NCBI RefSeq assembly: GCF_045291395.1
Contig: NZ_CP152342.1
Location: 2,790,001 to 2,854,000 of the forward strand
Reading direction: 5' to 3'
DNA from: MR-S7 sp000400995
GTDB lineage: Bacteria; Pseudomonadota; Gammaproteobacteria; Burkholderiales; Burkholderiaceae_C
DNA: 64,000 nucleotides
Positions within the stretch are counted from its first letter, which is position 1; each line of letters opens with the position of its first letter. Below, piece by piece: positions 27,455 to 33,680 of this stretch. The notes beneath the pieces were generated by a model that saw nothing but the letters and a program-made list of their open reading frames with translations, ran no database searches and was not told the origin of the DNA. A program made the position numbers and the translations under genes.

Positions 27455-27994
27455 ATGAACGCCGACACCGAACGCCTGCTGCTCATCGTGGAGGACGACG
27501 AGGCCTTCGCGCGCACGCTCGCGCGCTCCTTCGAGCGGCGCGGCTACCGCGTGCTGCACGCCGACAGCCTCGCGCGCACCCAGGAGTTGCTCGCCACCCA
27601 CACGCCGGGCTACGCGGTGGTGGACCTGAAGCTCAAGGGCGAGGCCACGGGCTTGGCCTGCGTGCGCGCGCTGCACGCGCACAGCGAAGAAATGCTCATC
27701 GTCGTGCTCACGGGCTACGCCAGCATCGCCACCGCCGTGGAAGCCGTGAAGCTCGGCGCCTGCCACTACCTCGCCAAACCCTCCAACACCGACGACATCG
27801 AGGCCGCCTTCGGCCTCGCCGAAGGCAACGCCGACATGGAACTCACCAACCGCTCCAGTTCCATCAAGACGCTGGAGTGGGAGCGCATCCATGAGGTGCT
27901 GGCCGAGACGGGCTTCAACATCACCGAGGCCGCACGGCGCCTGGGCATGCACCGGCGCACGCTCACGCGCAAGCTCGACAAGCGCCGCGTCTGA
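27455..27994 (+). CDS. RegA/PrrA/RoxR-type response regulator
   Basis: A 179-residue redox response regulator. The receiver domain has VEDDEAFARTL, phospho-Asp in VVDLKLKGEATG and Lys in YLAKPSNTDD. A short linker precedes the Fis-type helix-turn-helix NITEAARRLGMHRRTLTRKLDKRRV, nearly the family consensus. It is partner of the sensor 7 nt upstream and closes the cyoABCD-surf1-sensor-regulator operon. Probable targets include oxidases and central carbon genes (known for the family, not shown here). Confidence 0.92.
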   Translation: MNADTERLLLIVEDDEAFARTLARSFERRGYRVLHADSLARTQELLATHTPGYAVVDLKLKGEATGLACVRALHAHSEEMLIVVLTGYASIATAVEAVKLGACHYLAKPSNTDDIEAAFGLAEGNADMELTNRSSSIKTLEWERIHEVLAETGFNITEAARRLGMHRRTLTRKLDKRRV

Positions 27995-28009
27995 GAACGT
28001 GTTTACGCT

Positions 28010-28753
28010 CTAAGCCAGAACCATGTGGCTGCCCAGCAGCAGCAGCCCCACCATCAGGCAGCGGCGGAACCACACCGGCGACAGGCGCTGGCGCAGCCGC
28101 CCGCCCAGCGCCATCCCCAGCAGCGCGGGCGCCAGCATCAGCAGCGACCAGCCCAGCGCGGCACCCGAAAAGCTGGCGTTGCCCGCCAATCCCACGGCCA
28201 GCGCCAGGGTGGAGACGGTGAAGCTCAGGCCCATGGCCTGCACGAACGCATCGCGCTGCAGCCCCAGCGCCTGCAGGTAAGGCACCGCCGGCACCACGAA
28301 GACGCCGGTGGCGGCAGTCACCAGCCCGGTGGCCGCACCCACCAGCGGGCCCAGCCAGCGCTGCACGCGCGGCGGCGCATGCAGCACCGCCCCGGCCAGC
28401 GACCACAGCGCATAGGCGATCAGCGCCCCGCCCAGCGCCACGCGTGCCCAGGCCCCGGCAGGTGCGCCCAGCAACCACGCACCCAGCCACGTCCCCACGC
28501 ACACGCCCAGCAGCAGCCCCGCGAGACGCCGCGCCAGCGGCGCGAGCGTGCCCCAGGGCCGCATCTGCCAGACGTTGGTGACGAGAGAGGGAACGACCAG
28601 CAGCGCCGCCGCCTCGGCCGGCGGCAGGCGCAGCGCCAGCAGGCCCATGGCCACGGTGGGCAGGCCCAGCCCCACCACGCCCTTGACGAGCCCGGCCAGC
28701 ACGAAGATGGCCAGGGCCACGGGCAGCCAGGGCGGCAGCGATGCGAGCGTCAT
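28010..28753 (-). CDS. TauE/SafE family sulfite/sulfoacetate-type exporter
   Basis: A 247-residue inner-membrane protein with about eight helices. GLVKGVVGLGLPTVAMGLLAL near the start and the matching repeat AATGLVTAATGVFVVPAVPYLQ in the second half are the two-fold TauE/SafE signature. Family members move sulfite, sulfoacetate or other anions; the substrate is unknown here. AAAGGA precedes the ATG. It is divergent from a LysR regulator, its likely controller, with a perfect dyad in between. Confidence 0.88.
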   Translation of the reverse strand: MTLASLPPWLPVALAIFVLAGLVKGVVGLGLPTVAMGLLALRLPPAEAAALLVVPSLVTNVWQMRPWGTLAPLARRLAGLLLGVCVGTWLGAWLLGAPAGAWARVALGGALIAYALWSLAGAVLHAPPRVQRWLGPLVGAATGLVTAATGVFVVPAVPYLQALGLQRDAFVQAMGLSFTVSTLALAVGLAGNASFSGAALGWSLLMLAPALLGMALGGRLRQRLSPVWFRRCLMVGLLLLGSHMVLA

Positions 28754-28807
28754 GCGGGAATCCTTTCCATGAAGATGCGGCCGATTGTTCCGCCCTGGTG
28801 CGCGCAT

Positions 28808-28824
28808 GCCAATGCGGCATTGGC
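28808..28824. promoter_or_regulatory. 17-bp perfect dyad in the TauE / LysR divergent gap
   Basis: GCCAATGC-G-GCATTGGC, part of a wider imperfect inverted repeat that also includes GTGCGC (from about 28797) and GCGCAC (to about 28827). LysR-type regulators bind such dyads in the gap to their target gene. It lies 43 nt upstream of the LysR start. Confidence 0.5.
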
Positions 28825-28867
28825 GCACCCCGCCTTCGCCCTGGCCGAAGGCTGCTAAGGTGGCGAG

Positions 28868-29755
28868 ATGCATTTCGACCTGACCGACCTGCGCTTGTTC
28901 GTGCACGTGCACGAGGCCGGCTCCATCACCGGCGGCGCGCAGCGCAGCCACCTCGCGCTGGCCTCGGCCAGCGAGCGCATCCGCGCCATGGAGGCCGGAC
29001 TGGGCGCGCCGCTGCTGGTGCGCGGCCCGCGCGGCGTGCAGCCCACGGCGGCGGGCCGCACGCTGCTGCACCACGCGCGCCAGGTGCTGCGGCAGATGGA
29101 GCACCTGCGCGGCGACATGGCCGGCCACGGCGCGGGCCTGGCGGGCCACGTGCGCCTGCTGTGCAATACCTCGGCGCTGGGCGAGCACCTGCCGCCGCTG
29201 CTGCCCGCCTTCCTGGCCGCGCACCCGCGCGTGTCGGTGGAACTGCAGGAGCGCGGCAGCCAGGACATCGCCGACGCCGTGCGCGGCGGGCTGGCCGAGC
29301 TGGGCGTGGCCTCCGACGCGGTGGACCTGCAGGGCCTGGCCACCCTGCCCTTCCGCCCCGACCCTCTGGTGCTCGCCGTGCCCGCCGCGCACGCGCTGGC
29401 CGGCGCACGGGCCGTGCACCTGGAGCAGGTGCTCCATGAAGACTTCATCGGCCTCCCGCACGACAGCGCGCTGCAGGCCATGGTCGGCACCCAGGCGCGC
29501 CGCCTGGGCCGGCGGCTGGACTACCGCGCCCGGCTGGGCCATCTGGAGGCCGTGTGCCGCCTCGTGGGCCTGGGCGCGGGCGTGGCCGTGGTGCCGCAGG
29601 CGGCGGCGCGCCGGCATGCGCGGGCGCTGCGCATCCGCCCCGTGCCGCTGGCCGACGGCTGGGCCCGGCGCTCGCTGGTGCTGTGCATGCAGGACCTGGC
29701 GGCCCTGCCGCCGTTCACGCGGCGGCTGGTGGAGCACCTGCGGACGGATTCATAG
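28868..29755 (+). CDS. LysR family transcriptional regulator
   Basis: A 295-residue regulator. The N-terminal winged helix (MHFDLTDLRLFVHVHEAGSITGGAQRSHLALASASERI) is followed by a periplasmic-binding-like effector domain (GHVRLLCNTSALGEHLPPLLPAF, LVLAVPAAHALA, RLVGLGAGVAVVPQAAA). It most likely controls the divergent TauE/SafE gene and its own. The palindrome and T-run right after its stop may be its terminator. Confidence 0.92.
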   Translation: MHFDLTDLRLFVHVHEAGSITGGAQRSHLALASASERIRAMEAGLGAPLLVRGPRGVQPTAAGRTLLHHARQVLRQMEHLRGDMAGHGAGLAGHVRLLCNTSALGEHLPPLLPAFLAAHPRVSVELQERGSQDIADAVRGGLAELGVASDAVDLQGLATLPFRPDPLVLAVPAAHALAGARAVHLEQVLHEDFIGLPHDSALQAMVGTQARRLGRRLDYRARLGHLEAVCRLVGLGAGVAVVPQAAARRHARALRIRPVPLADGWARRSLVLCMQDLAALPPFTRRLVEHLRTDS

Positions 29756-29765
29756 TCTTTTTACC

Positions 29766-29806
29766 TCCAGCGCTTGCGCAGCAAGCGCCAGCAGCTATTT
29801 TTTTTG
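29766..29806 (+). repeat. Dispersed palindromic repeat (CCAGCGCTT family) with T-run
   Basis: GCGCTTGC and GCAAGCGC form an 8-bp stem around GCA, followed by CAGCTA and a run of T. It sits 10 nt after the LysR stop and could end that transcript. Confidence 0.75.
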
Positions 29807-29865
29807 AAGCGAAAATTACCCGCGTGGCTCGCCCCGCCATGGCGCATCGGCGAAAATCCCGCCCC

Positions 29866-31233
29866 ATGACCCTGAAAGCCCCCGAACTGCTGCTGCCCGC
29901 CGGCTCGCTCGACAAGATGCGCGCGGCGTACGACTTTGGCGCCGATGCCGTCTACGCCGGCCAGCCGCGCTACAGCCTGCGCGCGCGCAACAACGAATTC
30001 CGCCTGGAGCAGATCGCCCAGGGCATCCAGGAAGCGCACCAGCGCGGCAAGAAATTCTTCGTCACCAGCAACCTGATCGCGCACAACGACAAGGTGCGCA
30101 CCTACCTGCGCGACATCGAGCCGGTGATCGAGTGCAAGCCCGACGCCTTCATCATGGCCGACCCCGGCCTGATCATGATGGTCAAGGAGAAGTGGCCGGA
30201 GACCGAGGTGCACCTCTCCGTGCAGGCCAACACCACCAACTGGGCGACGGTGAAGTTCTGGCAGAAGGCGGGCGTGTCGCGCATCATCCTCTCGCGCGAG
30301 CTGAGCCTGGACGAGGTCGAGAAGATCCGCCAGGAATGCCCGGACATGGAGATCGAGGTGTTCGTGCACGGGGCCCTGTGCATCGCCTACTCGGGCCGCT
30401 GCCTGCTCTCGGGCTACTTCAACCGGCGCGACCCCAACCAGGGCACCTGCACCAACGCCTGCCGCTGGGAATACAAGACGTACGATGCGGCCGTCGACCC
30501 CAACACCGGCGAGGCGCTGGCGCAGACGATGGAGAACGGCTTCGACTTCGCGCAGGCGCGCGAGGAGGCCGACAGCCAGTTCACCAGCACCTGCGGTGGC
30601 GGGGCGCGCCACCCCCAGGCCGACCAGGTCTACCTGATCGAGGAAAAGGGCCGTCCCGGCGAGCTGATGCCCATCATGGAGGACGAGCACGGCACGTACA
30701 TCATGAACAGCAAGGACCTGCGCGCAGTGGAGCACGTGGAGCGCCTCGTGAAGATCGGCGTCGATTCGCTCAAGATCGAGGGCCGCACCAAGAGCCTGTA
30801 TTACGTGGCCCGTACCGCCCAGGTCTACCGCCGCGCCATCGACGACGCCGTGGCCGGCCGTCCGTTCAACCCGCACCTCATCACCGAGCTGGAAGGCCTG
30901 GCCAACCGCGGCTACACCGGCGGCCTGCTGGAGCGCCGCCCGGCCAACGACTACCAGAACTACGAGACGGGCAACAGCGTACTGCAGCGCGCCCACTTCG
31001 TCGGCGAGGTGCGCGGCTACGCGGGCGGCATGGCCGAGGTGGAGACCAAGAACCGCTTCCAGGTCGGCGACACGCTGGAGATCATCCACCCGCAGGGCAA
31101 CCGCCAGGTGCGGCTGGAGACCATGTTCAACCTCGACGGCGAGCCCGTGCAGGTGGCCCAGGGCAACCCGGTGCGCGTGCGCATCCCGCTCGAAGGGCCC
31201 GTGGAGGGCGCGCTGATCGCGCGGCTGCTCTGA
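29866..31233 (+). CDS. trhP: U32-family tRNA 5-hydroxyuridine synthesis protein
   Basis: A 455-residue protein of the peptidase-U32 family (YegQ), now known to take part in prephenate-dependent 5-hydroxylation of uridine-34 in tRNA. Seen: ELLLPAGSLDKMRAAYDFGADAVYAG at the start, VFVHGALCIAYSGRCLLSGYF, NQGTCTNACRW and FTSTCGGG. The Cys set is the probable iron-sulfur site of the family. The C-terminal beta-domain (EVETKNRFQVGDTLEII) is full length. It stands alone between two repeats. Confidence 0.9.
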   Translation: MTLKAPELLLPAGSLDKMRAAYDFGADAVYAGQPRYSLRARNNEFRLEQIAQGIQEAHQRGKKFFVTSNLIAHNDKVRTYLRDIEPVIECKPDAFIMADPGLIMMVKEKWPETEVHLSVQANTTNWATVKFWQKAGVSRIILSRELSLDEVEKIRQECPDMEIEVFVHGALCIAYSGRCLLSGYFNRRDPNQGTCTNACRWEYKTYDAAVDPNTGEALAQTMENGFDFAQAREEADSQFTSTCGGGARHPQADQVYLIEEKGRPGELMPIMEDEHGTYIMNSKDLRAVEHVERLVKIGVDSLKIEGRTKSLYYVARTAQVYRRAIDDAVAGRPFNPHLITELEGLANRGYTGGLLERRPANDYQNYETGNSVLQRAHFVGEVRGYAGGMAEVETKNRFQVGDTLEIIHPQGNRQVRLETMFNLDGEPVQVAQGNPVRVRIPLEGPVEGALIARLL

Positions 31234-31244
31234 ATTCCATAGCT

Positions 31245-31278
31245 TCCAGCGCTTGGCCACCAAGCGCTGGCGGCCAGT
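31245..31278 (+). repeat. Dispersed palindromic repeat (CCAGCGCTT family)
   Basis: CCAGCGCTTGG (31246-31256) and CCAAGCGCTGG (31260-31270) form a perfect 11-bp stem with a 3-nt loop, the most symmetrical copy in the window. It lies 12 nt after the trhP stop. Confidence 0.75.
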
Positions 31279-31287
31279 TTCCTTATG

Positions 31288-31312
31288 AAGGCCCTGCGGG
31301 CCTTTTGTTTTT
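31288..31312 (+). terminator. Intrinsic terminator after trhP
   Basis: AAGGCCC-TGC-GGGCCTT followed by TTGTTTTT. It lies directly before the ParB-like gene, which therefore needs its own promoter or reads through. Confidence 0.75.
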
Positions 31313-31322
31313 GCGACTTTCC

Positions 31323-32189
31323 ATGACCGACATCACCGTCCTTCCCGAACTGCTGGCCTACATCGACCCCCTCACCCCCGAAGAAGACGAAGCGCTGGAG
31401 CGCAGCATCCTCGAAGAAGGCTGCCGCGACGCGCTGGTGCTGTGGGGCGACATCCTGGTGGACGGCCACAACCGCCACCGCATCTGCACCAAGCACGGCC
31501 TGCCGTTCCAGACGGTGCAGAACACGCGCTTCCAGAACATGGAGGACGTGCACCTGTGGATGATCGACCAGCATCTGGGCCGGCGCAGCGTGTCGGAGTT
31601 CCAGCGCGGCGTGCTGGCGCTGCGCAAGCGCGAGATCATCGCCACGCGCCGCGCCACCGCGGCCGCCGCCGTGGTGGCCGCCAAGGCCGAGGCCGCCCAG
31701 TCCCCCGACGCCCAGGCCCCGTGGGAAGGCGACACCGACCCCGTGGTGGCCCAGGCGCTCGCCAAGGTGCCCAAGGTGCCCGACGACGCGCTGGACACGC
31801 GCGAGGCCCTGGCCCGCGCCGCGCGCCTCACGGCCGCGCAGGTGAAGGCGATCGAGACCATCCACCAGAACGCCGCGCCGGAGGTGGTGGCCGCCGTCAA
31901 GTCGGGCGAGCTGTCGCTCAACGCTGCCGCCGTGGTCGCCCAGCTGCCCGTGGACGAGCAAAAAGCCGCTGCCACGGGAGGCGCGCAGGAACTCAAGCAG
32001 GCCGCCAAGCGGGTACGCGACGCGAAGAAGAAGCCCAAGGCCGAAGAATCGCCCGCCGCCGCGCAGGACGCCGCACCCGCCGCATCGGCCGACGAACTAC
32101 GCCAGCGCGTGGCCGAGCTGGAGGCGGAGAACGAGCGCCTGCGCCAGCAGGTCAAGGCACTGCAGGACCTGCTGGCCGAGCAAGGCTAA
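31323..32189 (+). CDS. Orphan ParB-N-domain protein with C-terminal coiled coil
   Basis: A 288-residue protein. Residues about 20-110 form a ParB/Srx-like N-terminal domain: LTPEEDEALERSILEEG, then VDGHNRHRICTKHGLPF in place of the usual ERRxRA box. A middle helical region (LTAAQVKAIETIHQNAAPEVVAAVKSG) resembles a helix-turn-helix, and the end is a strong leucine-zipper coiled coil (LRQRVAELEAENERLRQQV). No parA or replication gene is nearby, so it is not a normal partition operon. It may be a DNA-binding or CTP-dependent regulator. Function unknown. Its stop overlaps that of the next gene by 4 nt. Confidence 0.75.
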   Translation: MTDITVLPELLAYIDPLTPEEDEALERSILEEGCRDALVLWGDILVDGHNRHRICTKHGLPFQTVQNTRFQNMEDVHLWMIDQHLGRRSVSEFQRGVLALRKREIIATRRATAAAAVVAAKAEAAQSPDAQAPWEGDTDPVVAQALAKVPKVPDDALDTREALARAARLTAAQVKAIETIHQNAAPEVVAAVKSGELSLNAAAVVAQLPVDEQKAAATGGAQELKQAAKRVRDAKKKPKAEESPAAAQDAAPAASADELRQRVAELEAENERLRQQVKALQDLLAEQG

Positions 32190-32611
32190 GCCGGCTGCAC
32201 CGCCCGCGCGGCGGTGCGGCCGCGGCGCAGGCCCATCCACTGCAGCTCCGCCAGCACCAGCACGGCCGCTGCCTGCACCGCCACGTAGGCCTGGCCCCAG
32301 CCGCCCGGCACCAGCGCCGTGTCCCACAGCACCGCCGCGCTGGCCAGCACCCACAGGAAGTTGCCCGCCACGAGCAGCGCCAGAGCGCCCCCTGCGGGCG
32401 CAGGCCGCAGCGCCAGCGATCCCGCCAGCAGCACGAAGGGCAGCACCAGCCAGCCGCTGGCCGAGAGCAGCGCGGGCGACAGCCCCAGCAGGCCGGCCAG
32501 CGGCTCGGCCGCGGCCAGGTGCAGCGCGGCCATGGCGCCGCCCGCAGCGGCATCGGCCCAGAGCACCCGGCGCAGGCCGGTGGCGGAGGTGAGAGAAGCG
32601 ATGAAGGACAT
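32186..32611 (-). CDS. Small four-helix membrane protein of unknown function
   Basis: A 141-residue protein with four hydrophobic segments (AAAGGAMAALHLAAAEPLAGLLGL; GWLVLPFVLLAGSLAL; GALALLVAGNFLWVLASAAVL; YVAVQAAAVLVLAELQWMGL). I recognise no catalytic motif. It is divergent from an XRE-type regulator with a perfect 19-bp dyad between them, so the regulator probably controls it. Confidence 0.7.
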   Translation of the reverse strand: MSFIASLTSATGLRRVLWADAAAGGAMAALHLAAAEPLAGLLGLSPALLSASGWLVLPFVLLAGSLALRPAPAGGALALLVAGNFLWVLASAAVLWDTALVPGGWGQAYVAVQAAAVLVLAELQWMGLRRGRTAARAVQPA

Positions 32612-32672
32612 GGAAGACTCCCGAGGGGGTTGAACAGGGTTGCCATCGTCAGTCCCGGAGGCGCGGTGCGTC

Positions 32673-32691
32673 CATGACCTGGCAGGTCATG
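32673..32691. promoter_or_regulatory. 19-bp perfect palindrome, probable XRE operator
   Basis: CATGACCTG-G-CAGGTCATG with no mismatch, 25 nt before the XRE start and 61 nt before the membrane protein start. Its position between the divergent pair strongly suggests the binding site of the XRE/MmyB-type regulator. Confidence 0.6.
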
Positions 32692-32716
32692 CCCGTGCGG
32701 CGCCGGCGGGCCTACC

Positions 32717-33535
32717 ATGCGGGCCATGCACAGTAGCCCGCACTCCATCCCCGCGCCGTTCGGCGAGCGCCTGCGCCACTGGCGCCAGCGCCGCCGGCTC
32801 AGCCAGCTCGACCTGGCGCACGCCGCCGAGGTCTCCACGCGCCACCTGAGCTGCGTGGAAACGGGCCGCGCCAGCCCCAGCCGCGACATGGTGCTGCGCC
32901 TGGCCCGCCGCCTGGACGTGCCGCTGCGCGAACGCAACGCGCTGCTGGTGGCCGCCGGCTACGCGCCGATGTACCGCGAACGCCCGCTGGACGCGCCCGA
33001 GATGGCGGGCGCGCGCGCCGCGGTGCAGCGCATCCTGGACTGCCACGATCCCTGGCCCGCGCTGGCCATGGACCGGCACTGGAACCTGGTCATGGCCAAC
33101 CGCATCGTGCCCCTGCTGCTGGCCGACGCGGACGCCGAACTGCTGCGCCCGCCCGTGAACGTGCTGCGCCTGAGCCTGCACTCGCGCGGCCTGGCGACGC
33201 GCATCGCCAACCTGGGGCAGTGGCGCACCCACCTCTTCGAGCGCCTGCGCCAGCAGATCCACGAAAGCGGCGACGCCGTGCTCGCGGCCCTGCTGCAGGA
33301 GCTGCAGGCCTATCCGCAGCCCCCGGACGCTCCCGCGCTGCAGCTGCCCGACGAGCACCTGGGCGTGCTCATGCCGTTCCAGTTCCGCACAGCGGCCGGC
33401 ATGCTGAACCTGGTGAGCACGACCACCGTGTTCGGCTCGCCCGTGGACGTGACGCTGCAGGAGCTGGCGCTGGAGACCTTCTTCCCGGCGGACGACGCCA
33501 GCGCCGCCGCGCTGCGTGTGCTGGCGCAGGGCTGA
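32717..33535 (+). CDS. XRE family regulator with MmyB-like ligand-binding domain
   Basis: A 272-residue regulator. An N-terminal helix-turn-helix (FGERLRHWRQRRRLSQLDLAHAAEVSTRHLSCVETGRASPSRDM) is followed by the MmyB-type domain (DCHDPWPALAMDRHWNLVMANR, LRLSLHSRGLATRIANLGQWR, PFQFRTAAGMLNLVSTTTVFGSPVDVTLQELALETFFPADD), which binds fatty-acid-like ligands in relatives. The first ATG is used; one three codons later is equally possible. Probable autoregulation through the upstream palindrome. Confidence 0.9.
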   Translation: MRAMHSSPHSIPAPFGERLRHWRQRRRLSQLDLAHAAEVSTRHLSCVETGRASPSRDMVLRLARRLDVPLRERNALLVAAGYAPMYRERPLDAPEMAGARAAVQRILDCHDPWPALAMDRHWNLVMANRIVPLLLADADAELLRPPVNVLRLSLHSRGLATRIANLGQWRTHLFERLRQQIHESGDAVLAALLQELQAYPQPPDAPALQLPDEHLGVLMPFQFRTAAGMLNLVSTTTVFGSPVDVTLQELALETFFPADDASAAALRVLAQG

Positions 33536-33557
33536 AACGCTTGAGGCCGAAACAGCC

Positions 33558-33590
33558 TCCAGCGCTTATGCAGCAAGCGCAGGCAGCTAC
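33558..33590 (+). repeat. Dispersed palindromic repeat (CCAGCGCTT family)
   Basis: TCCAGCGCTTATGCAGCAAGCGCAGGCAGCTAC: GCGCTT and AAGCGC arms as in the other copies. It lies between the convergent XRE and acnB genes. Confidence 0.7.
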
Positions 33591-33603
33591 CAATACATGA
33601 GCA

Positions 33604-33641
33604 AATAAACAAAACCCCGCAGGGCTCGCGCCCGGCGGGGT
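33604..33641 (-). terminator. Intrinsic terminator for acnB
   Basis: Read on the minus strand: ACCCCGC, a 14-nt GC-rich loop region, GCGGGGT, then TTTGTTTATT. It ends 40 nt after the acnB stop. Confidence 0.75.
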
Positions 33642-33680
33642 CGTCACGGGCCGCTGCGCGGCCCTGGCGTCAGGCGGCGG

